Source of the DNA: CAZEYT01 sp964516295
GTDB taxonomy: Bacteria; Verrucomicrobiota; Verrucomicrobiia; Chthoniobacterales; Terrimicrobiaceae
Reading direction: 5' to 3'
Length of the DNA: 38,063 nt
Assembly: GCA_964516295.1 (NCBI GenBank)
Contig: CAZEYT010000024.1
Span: forward strand, 1 to 38,063
Position 1 is the stretch's first letter; every line of letters begins with the position of its first letter. A program made the translations under genes and the position numbers. Positions 1 through 7,883 of this stretch are shown here, piece by piece. A model generated the notes under the pieces. It was given only the letters and a program-made list of their open reading frames with translations. It was not told the origin of the DNA and did no database searches.

Positions 1-2
1 AG

Positions 3-821
3 CGCCCCTACATGCTGCGCCGCCGCACGCGGGAGTTTGACGACGTCATGAACCAGCAGCGTGAGGGCGGTTATGGCTATCGCAATGAGGTGATGGACTC
101 CGACCACCCGCGCCAACTCATCGATGAGGTCATCAACGAGATGGTGCCGAAAAAAGTTGCCTCGTTTCTTGATGCCGCCGAAGGCGAGGAGCCGGATCTC
201 GACGGGCTTCTCCAGTGGGTGAACTCCACTTTCCCGCTCGGCCTCACCCGCGAGAAAGCCGCGTTTGAAAGCCGCTCGGCCGAAGAGAACGGCGTTTTTC
301 TCACGACCACGATTCGCGAGGCCTACGAGCGGAAGGCAGCTCTCGAAAATGCTGACGCGCTGCGGGGGTTGGAGCGATTCATTATCTTGAACGCGGTGGA
401 CCGTCTCTGGCAGGAACACCTCTACGCCATGGACGGGCTCCGCGAGGCGGTTTATCTCCGGGCGTTCGGTCAGAAGGATCCGCTCGTGGAGTATAAAAAC
501 GACGCGTATTCGATGTTTGTGGAGTTGATGGACAACATCAAATCCGAGGTTCTCAGCAACCTCTTCCGCAGCACGACGAACCTTCAGGCGTTCGAGCAGC
601 TTCTTGCGAGCCTCCCGCAGAATTTGCTTCGTGCGGACCCGGCGGGCAATATGCGCTCCTCCCCGGCCCCGACCGCCCCCGCGGCCAAGGCGCCGGAGGC
701 GTCGTCATCGCCCAGTTTCGAGCTTTCCATGAAACGCGAACTCCCGAAGGTCGGGCGGAACGATCCCTGTCCATGCGGAAGCGGGAAGAAGTACAAATCC
801 TGCTGCGGTCGGACGGCTTGA
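3..821 (+). CDS. secA: Preprotein translocase SecA, C-terminal part (5' end cut by window)
   Basis: The reading frame is open from the first bases and gives about 272 residues of the SecA C-terminal third. SecA is the cytoplasmic ATPase that drives unfolded proteins through SecYEG. The window opens in the segment usually read as a short conserved LR..LEYDDVMN-type stretch (here LRRRTREFDDVMNQQR), followed by the helical wing/scaffold region with the RLWQEHLYAMDGLREAV segment typical of SecA. The end is a SEC-C zinc-binding tail (CPCGSGKKYKSCCG), which in known SecA proteins binds SecB and ribosomes. A proline/alanine-rich linker of about 40 residues precedes the tail. The gene is followed by a clear Rho-independent terminator. 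The N-terminal motor domains lie outside the window. Identification is secure. Confidence 0.97.
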   Translation, partial: RPYMLRRRTREFDDVMNQQREGGYGYRNEVMDSDHPRQLIDEVINEMVPKKVASFLDAAEGEEPDLDGLLQWVNSTFPLGLTREKAAFESRSAEENGVFLTTTIREAYERKAALENADALRGLERFIILNAVDRLWQEHLYAMDGLREAVYLRAFGQKDPLVEYKNDAYSMFVELMDNIKSEVLSNLFRSTTNLQAFEQLLASLPQNLLRADPAGNMRSSPAPTAPAAKAPEASSSPSFELSMKRELPKVGRNDPCPCGSGKKYKSCCGRTA

Positions 822-860
822 TCCGGACGGCGGCGAGATTGTGGATTTTTTGACAGACGG

Positions 861-901
861 AGCCAGCGGCCCGAAGTTGACGGGTTCCGTGGCTGCTTTT
901 T
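861..901 (+). terminator. Rho-independent terminator of secA
   Basis: Downstream of the secA stop, AGCCA (861-865) and CGG pair with CCG and TGGCT (887-894). An inner CCCG/CGGG pairing with a small bulge on each side continues the stem, and the hairpin is followed by GC and then five T. This is a good intrinsic terminator shape. It implies that the following histidinol-phosphatase gene has its own promoter and that its start codon lies after about position 900. Confidence 0.7.
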
Positions 902-932
902 CCGAAACCCGCGGCTCCTTTTCGAGTCGCAC

Positions 933-1741
933 ATGCACACGCCGCTCTGCAAACACGCGAGCGGGATGCCGGGCGAGTATGCCGAGGTGGCACTGCGGCG
1001 CGGGTTGCGCGGGATCATCGTGACGTGTCATTCCCCGATGCCGGATGGCTATTCGTCGCATGTTCGCATGATGCCGGACGAGTTTCCCCGCTATCTCGAA
1101 CTGGTCGAGTCCGCGGCGAGCGAGTGGCGCGGGCGTTCGGAAATTTTGTTGGGGATGGAAAGTGATTTCGTTCCCGGTCACGAAGACTGGCTGCGCCGAC
1201 TGCATGATCGTGCGGATTTTCACCACGTTCTTGGTTCGGTACACCCGCAGATTCACGAATACAAAAGCCGCTACTACCGGGGCGATGAATTCGAATACCA
1301 ACGCGTGTATTTCCAACACCTCGCCGAGGCCGCCGAGACGGGGCTCTTCGACACGCTCTCCCACCCCGATCTCATCAAAAACGAAGCGCCCGAGGCGTGG
1401 AATCTTGACCGCATTCTGCCGGACATCCGCCGGAGTCTCGAACGCATCGCGGCCAGCGGATGTGCGATGGAGTTGAATACGTCGGGGCTTAACAAACGCT
1501 TGCCGGAGATGAATCCCGGCCCCGAAATTCTTGCCGAGATCAACGAACGCGGAATCCCGGTTGTCATCGGAGCCGACGCCCACGTGCCCTCACGGGTCGG
1601 AGATCGGTTTCTCGAAGCACTGGATTTGTTGGAAACCGCGGGCTTCCATCAGGTAAGCGGCTATGAAAACCGCGGCAGGTTGATGTGCCCATTGCCACGG
1701 CGAGAGCCAGTCTGCTGGCTTGGAGGCGCGAACAGGATTAA
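933..1741 (+). CDS. hisK: PHP-type histidinol-phosphatase, apparently frame-disrupted
   Basis: PHP-family phosphatases of this group hydrolyse histidinol phosphate in histidine biosynthesis, using a trinuclear metal site. Metal-site segments are visible along the frame: HTPLCKHA, TCHSPMP, GMESDF, GSVH, SHPDL and GADAH. Two oddities are present. First, the initial His of the HxH motif is encoded at 930-932, just before the only ATG (933), and the frame upstream, open from the secA stop, has no ATG, GTG or TTG. Second, near 1677-1680 the frame slips: the annotated frame runs on to 1970 deep inside trmD, whereas the reading one base back gives VDVPIATARASLLAWRREQD and stops at 1739-1741, tail-to-tail with the trmD stop. 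A single G appears to be missing. Either sequence errors or an early pseudogene would explain this. The role could also be another PHP phosphoesterase. Confidence 0.75.
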
Positions 1742-2406
1742 CCGAGGTCGGGCCTTGTTTGGCGCGTCATGTCGCGGGCTGTTTCCCGACGCCACTTATC
1801 GATGGCAGCGTGGTTTCCCGAGAGAAGAATTTCCGGCACTTTCCATCCGCGGTAATCCTCGGGGCGGGTGTAGTGCGGATGATCGAGCAGTCCGGTGGCG
1901 AAGGATTCGTGAACGGCCGATTGATCGTCACCCAAAACCCCGGGCAGGAGACGCACGACCGCATCGGTGACGACCAAGGCCGGAAGTGCGCCATTGGTCA
2001 GCACATAATCCCCGATGGAAATTTCGTCGTCGACGAGATGATCCGCCACCCGTTGGTCGATCCCTTCATAGTGGCCACAAAGGAGGATGAGATGGTTGCA
2101 GGTGCGCGCGAGTTCGGCGGCGAGGGCGTGGGTGAAGGGGCGGCCTTGGGGGGACATGAGCACAACGTTGCTCGCGGGCGTCCGCAGCTCGGCCAAAGCG
2201 CGGTCGATGGGTTCGATCTTCATGACCATTCCCGGCCCGCCGCCGTAGGGCGCGTCATCGGTAGTACGGTGTTTTCCGGTCGCCCACGTTCGGAGATCGA
2301 CGGCTTCCAACCGCGCGAGTCCTTTGTCCCCGGCGCGTTTGAGAATGCTGGTTTCCAGAACGCCGCGGCACATCTCGGGGAAGATGGTGAGGATCTGGAT
2401 TTTCAT
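1738..2406 (-). CDS. trmD: tRNA (guanine-N1)-methyltransferase TrmD
   Basis: This 222-residue protein, the normal TrmD length, uses SAM to methylate G37 of tRNAs that read CNN codons, which prevents +1 frameshifting. The N-terminus MKIQILTIFPEM is the standard TrmD start, so the ATG at 2406 was chosen over longer upstream starts. Family segments visible are YGGGPGMVMK, LCGHYEGIDQR and SIGDYVLTNGALPALVVTDAVVRLLPGVLG, which form the trefoil knot and SAM pocket. In many bacteria trmD sits with rpsP, rimM and rplS. Here it follows icd on the minus strand, while rplS is about 14 kb away. Its stop overlaps tail-to-tail with the shifted stop of the histidinol-phosphatase gene. Confidence 0.96.
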   Translation of the reverse strand: MKIQILTIFPEMCRGVLETSILKRAGDKGLARLEAVDLRTWATGKHRTTDDAPYGGGPGMVMKIEPIDRALAELRTPASNVVLMSPQGRPFTHALAAELARTCNHLILLCGHYEGIDQRVADHLVDDEISIGDYVLTNGALPALVVTDAVVRLLPGVLGDDQSAVHESFATGLLDHPHYTRPEDYRGWKVPEILLSGNHAAIDKWRRETARDMTRQTRPDLG

Positions 2407-2433
2407 GCCGCGAGTGTGCCCGAGCCCCGCACC

Positions 2434-2455
2434 GCAGGCAAGCGGCCTTGCCTGC
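2434..2455 (-). repeat. Perfect hairpin between icd and trmD
   Basis: GCAGGCAAG at 2434-2442 and CTTGCCTGC at 2447-2455 form a 9-bp perfect stem with a four-base loop in the 65-base gap between the icd stop and the trmD start. There is no T-run, so it may attenuate, protect the 3' end of icd mRNA, or act as a REP-like element rather than as a classical terminator. Confidence 0.6.
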
Positions 2456-2471
2456 AGGCGGGCGGGGGAGG

Positions 2472-3914
2472 TCAGTCCTCGCCCTGGGCCTTGGTGAATC
2501 CCGGTGCGCCGTCGATTTCCTCGAGCTTCTCGATGTGCATCCACCGGAAGCCCCGCGCTTCGATGGCGGTGAGGAGCGTTTGGATCGACGGGACGGAGAC
2601 TCCGCCTTCTGGGCTCACAAACCGGCAGCGCCACTGATCCACGCAGTCGGTTTCCGCGCCGCGACTCGGGAAGACCTGGGTGCCGCGGTTCGAGATCATT
2701 TTGAGTTTCAACCCGGCGGCGGGAGCCGCAGAAGTCAGAAATTCACCGAGCTCGGCCGGTGTCGTGTCGGCCTCGACGAAGACATCGCAGCCGATGGTGG
2801 CGCGGGTCTTCGGACGAACGGTGACCGGTCCGCCTTCGAATTTCGGCATCTGGAGAGCGGAATAATCCCGCGCGCCGAAGCGCGATGGTTGACGGCCGAA
2901 ATTGGCGATGACGGCATCGGCGTAGGCCTGGGTGCCGACCGGCGGGTGTTTTCCGGCCACATCCTTCGTGACCGCAACGCCCTCTTCCAGCGTGGCAAGA
3001 ACGGCGTTCTCCACCTTTCGTGCGGCTTCAAGTTCTCCGATATGTCGGAGCAGAAGCACACCGGAAAGGATCATCGCCGTCGGGTTTGCCACGTCGAGAC
3101 CCGCGTATTTGGGAGCCGATCCATGGACCGCTTCGAAGATCGCGATGCCCTGGCCGATGTTTGCCGACGGCGCGAAGCCGAGTCCGCCGATGAGACCGGA
3201 GCTCAAATCGCTGATGATGTCGCCGTTCATGTTGGTCGTGATGATGACCTCGAACTGCTCCGGTTTTTTCACGAGTTGGTGCGCGCAGTTGTCGATGATG
3301 ATGTGCTGGGCATCCATCTCGGGATACTCCTTGGCCACCTCCTCGAAGACGCGCTTCATGAGCCCCTCGGTGAGTTTCATGATGTTGGCCTTCGTGGCGC
3401 AGTGAACTTTCTTGCGGCCCTCGGCGCGGGCGAGCTCAAAGCCCAGCCGCACGATCTTTTCGCAGCCTTTGCGCGAGATGAGTTTCAGACACTGGGCGAC
3501 CCCCGGGGTCTGCATGTGCTCGATGCCGGCGTAGAGGTCCTCGACGTTTTCACGAACGACGACGAGGTCGACGCCGCGTCCGCTGAACGCCGTGGGAACG
3601 CCGGGGAACTCACGGACGGGGCGGATGTTTCCGTAGGTTTCGAAAAGCTTCCGCAGGGTGACGTTGGCACTCTTCTCTCCGAATCCGACCGGTGTTCCGA
3701 GCGGCCCTTTGAGAACCGTGCGGGTCCGCGAGATGGAGGCGATGGTTTCCTCCGGCACGCCCGAGGGGATGCCGCGGCGGAACACGGATTCGCCGGCATC
3801 GGCTTCCTCCCAGGTGAGACCGACGCCCGTGGCATCGAGGATGCGGCGGGTGGCTTTGACGACTTCGGGTCCGATCCCGTCTCCGGGAATGATGGTGATG
3901 GGTGTTTTTGGCAT
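2472..3914 (-). CDS. icd: NADP-dependent isocitrate dehydrogenase (Thermus/Rickettsia type with C-terminal extension)
   Basis: This 480-residue protein oxidises isocitrate to 2-oxoglutarate and CO2 in the TCA cycle. The N-terminus ITIIPGDGIGPEVV is the cofactor-side motif of the isocitrate/isopropylmalate dehydrogenase superfamily. KSANVTLRK and the NIRPVR segment bind isocitrate, and the metal-site Asp lies around NMNGDIISDLSSGLIGG. HGSAPKYAG carries the Lys-Tyr pair associated with NADP rather than NAD preference. About 130 residues after the catalytic core match the extended Thermus/Rickettsia-type enzymes rather than the E. coli form. The gene lies 9 bases after a small gene of unknown function, so the two are probably co-transcribed, and trmD follows beyond a hairpin. 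The ATG at 3914 has no Shine-Dalgarno sequence. Confidence 0.95.
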   Translation of the reverse strand: MPKTPITIIPGDGIGPEVVKATRRILDATGVGLTWEEADAGESVFRRGIPSGVPEETIASISRTRTVLKGPLGTPVGFGEKSANVTLRKLFETYGNIRPVREFPGVPTAFSGRGVDLVVVRENVEDLYAGIEHMQTPGVAQCLKLISRKGCEKIVRLGFELARAEGRKKVHCATKANIMKLTEGLMKRVFEEVAKEYPEMDAQHIIIDNCAHQLVKKPEQFEVIITTNMNGDIISDLSSGLIGGLGFAPSANIGQGIAIFEAVHGSAPKYAGLDVANPTAMILSGVLLLRHIGELEAARKVENAVLATLEEGVAVTKDVAGKHPPVGTQAYADAVIANFGRQPSRFGARDYSALQMPKFEGGPVTVRPKTRATIGCDVFVEADTTPAELGEFLTSAAPAAGLKLKMISNRGTQVFPSRGAETDCVDQWRCRFVSPEGGVSVPSIQTLLTAIEARGFRWMHIEKLEEIDGAPGFTKAQGED

Positions 3915-3923
3915 GGTTTGAGA

Positions 3924-4277
3924 TTAGATATGGGTTTCGGTGAGGGCGGCGGTGTCGAGCTCGGATTGAATCCGGTTCGGTGCGTCGCCCCGGAGATGGG
4001 CCGTGAGAACCGGCTTCAGCAGGGCCGGAGCTTTGGCGGCGAGGTCGATGGGAAGCGTATGCTCGATCTGCCGGCCATTGATCCGGACGACGATTTTCAT
4101 GGGTTCCAGCCAGGCTCCCTCGAAGTCTTCGACGAGGACCCCGGCGGCGGCCTGTGGATTTTTTTCAGAGGTCCAAAAGATCCGGCTCTGGCACAATGCG
4201 GCCCGGGCGGCATCTTGGAGGGAATCGAGCGAAAGGATCTCGGCTTTGTTCAAGGAAGGATTGTTGGTCGTGTTCAT
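3924..4277 (-). CDS. Conserved-looking small protein upstream of icd, function unknown
   Basis: This 117-residue protein is not recognised. The start MNTTNNPSL at 4277 is preferred to an in-frame ATG at 4328 because that one falls inside the regulatory dyad of the divergent LysR gene, and because 4277 has the pyrimidine-rich stretch (CTCTCCCTC) seen before many starts here. The protein is soluble, has no signal peptide, and contains a central beta-rich stretch (WLEPMKIVVRINGRQIEHTLPIDL) followed by a helical segment. It ends 9 bases before icd, so a link to isocitrate metabolism or to the neighbouring LysR regulon is possible but unproven. Confidence 0.65.
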   Translation of the reverse strand: MNTTNNPSLNKAEILSLDSLQDAARAALCQSRIFWTSEKNPQAAAGVLVEDFEGAWLEPMKIVVRINGRQIEHTLPIDLAAKAPALLKPVLTAHLRGDAPNRIQSELDTAALTETHI

Positions 4278-4322
4278 GAGGGAGAGTTTGCCCCGGGCCA
4301 AGCGATTCTTCCAATAGAAGGA

Positions 4323-4354
4323 TTGCAAATGATCGATACTAAAAATAGATCATT
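4323..4354 (+). promoter_or_regulatory. lysR promoter overlapped by a LysR-type dyad operator
   Basis: A perfect 7-bp inverted repeat, AATGATC (4328-4334) and GATCATT (4348-4354), is separated by 13 AT-rich bases in the gap between the divergent small gene and the lysR gene. This is the form expected of a LysR-family operator. A candidate promoter TTGCAA (4323-4328), 17 bases, TAGATC (4346-4351) lies directly on it, with the ATG at 4363. Binding here would let the regulator control itself and the divergent gene. Confidence 0.65.
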
Positions 4355-4362
4355 AACCGCGA

Positions 4363-5217
4363 ATGAACTATCACCACCTCCGTTACTTTCATGTCGTGGC
4401 CCGGCTGGGCAATATGACCCGCGCCGCCGCGAGGCTGAACGTGGCGCAGTCGGCGGTGAGCATTCAAATCCGCCAGCTGGAGGAATCGCTCGGCACGCCG
4501 CTTTTTGAGCGGGACCGCAAAAGCCTCGTGCTGACCGAGGCCGGGCGTCTGGCCATGGAGTATGCCGATACGATTTTCCGCGCGGGGGAGGAACTGGTTG
4601 ACGCCTTGCGTAACCGGCCGGCCGATCGCCGCATCCTTCGGGTGGGAGCCGTGGCGACGCTGTCGCGGAACTTCCAGATCGCGTTGCTGAAGCCCGTGCT
4701 GGCCGAGGCGGAGGTGGTCATTCGGACGGGTCCGCTGCGTGATTTGCTGGCGCAACTGCGGTCTCACAATCTCGATTTGGTTCTGGCCAACCAAGCCGTG
4801 CCGCGAGATGCGGAAACTCCCTGGCACAGCCATTTGCTCGACGAGCAGGACGTGTGCTTGGTGAGCCGGCCGTTTCCCGGGAAGAAAAAGCTGAAGTTTC
4901 CTCAGGATCTGGAGGGATGTCGGGTGGTTTTGCCGGGGTTGGACAGCAACGTGCGGGCGGGGTTTGATGCGATTCTTGAACGGGCGGGGGTGCGTCCGGT
5001 GATCGTTGCCGAGGCGGATGACATGCCGATGCTGCGCTTGCTTGCGCGCGAATCGGAGGCGCTCACGCTTGTTCCGCGGGTCGTTGTGCAGGATGAGTTG
5101 GAAGCGCGGGAATTGGTCGAACGGTGCCGGATCCCGGATTTGACCGAGACGTTTTATGCGATCACACCGACGCGGCGGTTTCCGAATCGTCTGGTGGCCG
5201 GATTGCTCTCCCGGTGA
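4363..5217 (+). CDS. LysR-family transcriptional regulator (NhaR-like)
   Basis: This 284-residue protein has an N-terminal winged helix-turn-helix (about residues 1-60, with GNMTRAAARLNVAQSAVSIQIRQLEESLG and LFERDRKSLVLTEAG) and a C-terminal effector-binding domain (about 90-284). The effector domain resembles the NhaR branch, judged by eye only. The gene is transcribed away from the small-protein/icd operon across an operator-like dyad, the classic arrangement in which a LysR protein controls its divergent neighbour. Its ligand is unknown. The start at 4363 follows a short leader without a Shine-Dalgarno sequence. Confidence 0.9.
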   Translation: MNYHHLRYFHVVARLGNMTRAAARLNVAQSAVSIQIRQLEESLGTPLFERDRKSLVLTEAGRLAMEYADTIFRAGEELVDALRNRPADRRILRVGAVATLSRNFQIALLKPVLAEAEVVIRTGPLRDLLAQLRSHNLDLVLANQAVPRDAETPWHSHLLDEQDVCLVSRPFPGKKKLKFPQDLEGCRVVLPGLDSNVRAGFDAILERAGVRPVIVAEADDMPMLRLLARESEALTLVPRVVVQDELEARELVERCRIPDLTETFYAITPTRRFPNRLVAGLLSR

Positions 5218-5260
5218 CGCGGACGATTGCATCCCGGCTTGGAACGGCCACATTGCAGGC

Positions 5261-5557
5261 ATGAGCCAATCTTGTTCGGACGAAAATCTCGCCGCCGGCC
5301 TCGCCCGCTGCCCGGAGTGGAATCTCAAAAACGGTGCCATTATTCGCAGCTTCCGCTTTCCGACCTTTCGCGAGGCTTTTGCCTTCATGACGTCGGTCGC
5401 GGCCCTCGCGGAGGAGATGAACCACCACCCGGATTGGTCGAATTCCTACAATCGCGTGGAGATTTCGCTTTCGACGCACAGCGCCGACGGGTTGACGGAG
5501 TTGGATTTTGCGCTTGCGGAGCGGATAGATGCGGTGGCGTCCGGCATGAGGGATTGA
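5261..5557 (+). CDS. Pterin-4a-carbinolamine dehydratase family protein
   Basis: This 98-residue protein is the usual size for the family, which dehydrates 4a-hydroxytetrahydropterin during aromatic amino acid hydroxylation or other pterin-dependent reactions. The signature is intact: EEMNHHPDW supplies the His-His-Pro of the active site, followed by a Tyr, the STHSADGLTELD segment with a second His, and the closing Asp. The start MSQSCSDEN at 5261 was chosen because upstream frame sequence overlaps lysR. It lies 43 bases after lysR and may share its transcript. No pterin-dependent hydroxylase is seen in the window, so its partner is unknown. Confidence 0.9.
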   Translation: MSQSCSDENLAAGLARCPEWNLKNGAIIRSFRFPTFREAFAFMTSVAALAEEMNHHPDWSNSYNRVEISLSTHSADGLTELDFALAERIDAVASGMRD

Positions 5558-5597
5558 CAGCGGGCGGGGCCGGGTCTGGAGTGTTCGCGTTTCCGCC

Positions 5598-6560
5598 ATG
5601 CTGAATTTTCTCATCCGTCGTCTGTTCATCAGCGTCGTGCTCCTTGTGGGGATCAGCGTGGTGTCGTTTGGCATGATCACGCTGGCGCCGGGCAGCCCGT
5701 ATCCCTGGGGCGAGTTGAACCCGCGCATTTCGCCGCAAATCAAAGAGACGTTCCGCAAGAAATTTCATCTCGACCGTCCGATCCACGAGCAATACCTGCT
5801 GAACATGCGCGATCTGTTCACCGGGCAGCTTCGCAGCATCAAGGACGACCGTCCCGTTCTGGAGCGTATCATGGAACGTCTTCCGGCGACGCTCCGACTG
5901 AACGTCGCGTCGATTTTGCTTTCGCTGACGTTCGGGTTGCTGATCGGCGTTTATTGTGCGCGACATGCCGGTCGGACGCCGGACACGCTGGTTTCGTTGG
6001 GGGTTTTTGTGTTCATTGCGGTGCCCACGTTCTGGATCGCGAACATGGCCTTGATCGGGTTGGTGAAATTCGCGCAGGTTCCGGTGCTCGGCACGCAATC
6101 TTACGGGATTGATTTTCCGAATGCGCTCTCGCTTCTGTTGGATCGAACGTGGCACATCGCGTTGCCGGCGACGATTCTCGCGCTGGGCGGCATCGCGGTG
6201 CAGTCCCGCTACATTCGGGCGAGCATGCTGGAGACGCTGCGGGAGGGATACATTCGCACGGCGCAGGCCAAGGGCCTGGACGAGGACACGTTTTTTTACA
6301 AGCATGCTCTCCGGAACTCGATCCGGCCGCTCATCACCGGGATTGGCGGACTTCTCCCGGCGTTGATTGGAGGGTCCGTGATCGTCGAGACGATTTTTGC
6401 CTACCCCGGCATGGGTCGTCTCGGTTATGAAGCGGTTCTGGAGCGGGATTATCCGATGCTCGTCGCGCTGAATTTCATCGTCGCCGGGCTGGTTCTTTTG
6501 GGGAACCTGCTTTCCGACGTTCTCTATGCGGTCGTCGATCCGCGGGTGCGATTGGAGTGA
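5598..6560 (+). CDS. ABC transporter permease of the DppB/OppB (peptide/nickel) family, orphan
   Basis: This 320-residue inner-membrane permease has an N-terminal anchor helix (residues about 9-29), a periplasmic segment with conserved Arg/Asp-rich turns, and five further membrane helices. The inner-membrane coupling loop RYIRASMLETLREGYIRTAQAKGL carries the EAA-type motif of binding-protein-dependent permeases. The C-terminus LLSDVLYAVVDPRVRLE is typical of DppB. Dipeptide systems normally encode DppA, DppC, DppD and DppF alongside. None are present here, and the next gene is unrelated. The partners must lie elsewhere, or the gene is a relic. It is full length with no lesion. Confidence 0.93.
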   Translation: MLNFLIRRLFISVVLLVGISVVSFGMITLAPGSPYPWGELNPRISPQIKETFRKKFHLDRPIHEQYLLNMRDLFTGQLRSIKDDRPVLERIMERLPATLRLNVASILLSLTFGLLIGVYCARHAGRTPDTLVSLGVFVFIAVPTFWIANMALIGLVKFAQVPVLGTQSYGIDFPNALSLLLDRTWHIALPATILALGGIAVQSRYIRASMLETLREGYIRTAQAKGLDEDTFFYKHALRNSIRPLITGIGGLLPALIGGSVIVETIFAYPGMGRLGYEAVLERDYPMLVALNFIVAGLVLLGNLLSDVLYAVVDPRVRLE

Positions 6561-6620
6561 GCAGAATATGATCGCCCCCGGCAAAACGATCGATTATAGT
6601 CTGACCAGCGGGATCCTCCC

Positions 6621-7883
6621 ATGCTGAAAAAAGTCGTCCTTACGAACGTTTATACCGGTAAAGCGACTGAGGTCGTTGTCGATACCAATGAGGACGCAAA
6701 GGCTGTCCTGGGGGCCGGCAAAGCACCGAACGAGACGGCGTTTATTTCCGACATCACCGGATTGGATGAAACGATCCATCGGCTCTCTGTCAAGAAGCCC
6801 TCGCTTGAGGAAACGGTGACCCTTTTCAGTGGTCTCGCGCGCTGTTTGGATCGGAACATTTCGACGATCAAGAGCCTGGAGCTGATGGCCGCCCGGTTGA
6901 AGTCTCCGCGATATCGCGGCGCTGTCGCCGACATCGCCCAGCACATCCTGTCGGGCGACAAGCTCAGCGATTGCTTTGCGATGCACCCGGACCTCTTCAC
7001 GGAAGACGTCCTCGCCCTCATTCGCGCTGGTGAAGAAAGCGGTCAGATCCACCAGGTCTTCAAGCAGATCGCGCAAGGGCGGGACAAGTCCCTGCGGATT
7101 CTCCGCAAACTTCGTGCCGGCATGATTTATCCGGCCATCGTGTTGGCCCTTTCGGTCGGGGTGGTGATCATCATGGCCTTTACGCTGATCCCGGCGATTT
7201 CGAAGCTCTACGCTTCGCTGAATGCCTCGCTCCCGCTGGCCACACAAATCCTCATCGGGTTCTCGGACATTCTGCTCCGGATGCCGTATCTGGCGGCGAT
7301 CCCGATCATCGGCCTGATGATGCTCTTCAAATACTGGTCGAAGCTTTACCGCAAGCCGGCGGTCCAGATCACGCTCACCCGATTGCCCACGGTGGGGAAT
7401 ATCATTCGCAAATCGGCGGCGATGGTGAGCTTCCGGTGTCTCGCGTTGCTCCTTCAGGCGAACGTTCGGATTGTCACGGCGTTGGAAATCGCTGCCAAGA
7501 GCAGCAATCATATTGAGTTCGAGCGGTTTTTTCTCGCGGTGCGCGATCACATTGCCGACGGACTTTCGCTGCCGGAGAGTTTTTTGATGGAGAGTCACCG
7601 GCTCGGCCCCGATGGGCGCACCATCGCCGCGGTCGTGCAGATGGCGGGTGAGACCGGCGGCGTCAACGAAATGCTCGACGAGATCGCTACCGACTATGAA
7701 GAGGAACTCGACGTCATTGCCGGACAGATCGACAAAATCCTCGAGCCGTTGGTCTTGGTGATGATGGGCTGCATCGTGGGCGGTCTGGTGTATGCGATCT
7801 ATGGGCCGATCTTCAATCTGAGCCGCGTTCTTCTGCCCAAGAAACCCGAACCTGCGGCCGCCGTGCAGTCGGCACCACGGTGA
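6621..7883 (+). CDS. Type II secretion / type IV pilus inner-membrane platform protein (GspF/PilC family)
   Basis: This 420-residue protein has the two T2SF repeats of the family: one at about residues 68-190 (FSGLARCLDRNISTIKSLELMA ... FTEDVLALIRAGEESGQI) and one at about 270-390 (FRCLALLLQANVRIVTALEIAAKSS ... VVQMAGETGG). Each repeat is followed by membrane helices. The first 65 residues are a small domain unlike the usual N-terminus. The family forms the inner-membrane platform for pseudopilus or pilus assembly. No ATPase, pilin or secretin gene is nearby. Instead the stop overlaps the GTG start of a histidine kinase (GTGA), suggesting translational coupling and a regulatory link. A TATAGT at 6595-6600 may be its -10 box. 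Confidence 0.9.
   Translation: MLKKVVLTNVYTGKATEVVVDTNEDAKAVLGAGKAPNETAFISDITGLDETIHRLSVKKPSLEETVTLFSGLARCLDRNISTIKSLELMAARLKSPRYRGAVADIAQHILSGDKLSDCFAMHPDLFTEDVLALIRAGEESGQIHQVFKQIAQGRDKSLRILRKLRAGMIYPAIVLALSVGVVIIMAFTLIPAISKLYASLNASLPLATQILIGFSDILLRMPYLAAIPIIGLMMLFKYWSKLYRKPAVQITLTRLPTVGNIIRKSAAMVSFRCLALLLQANVRIVTALEIAAKSSNHIEFERFFLAVRDHIADGLSLPESFLMESHRLGPDGRTIAAVVQMAGETGGVNEMLDEIATDYEEELDVIAGQIDKILEPLVLVMMGCIVGGLVYAIYGPIFNLSRVLLPKKPEPAAAVQSAPR

Noticed and set aside
1742..1970. C-terminal extension of the histidinol-phosphatase reading frame
   Set aside because: It is antisense to trmD and follows a probable frameshift. The shifted frame gives a better ending at 1741.
2448..4508. A 686-codon plus-strand frame antisense to icd
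   Set aside because: The opposite strand encodes a clear isocitrate dehydrogenase. The plus frame is a low-complexity, Arg/Gly/Asp-rich shadow typical of high GC.
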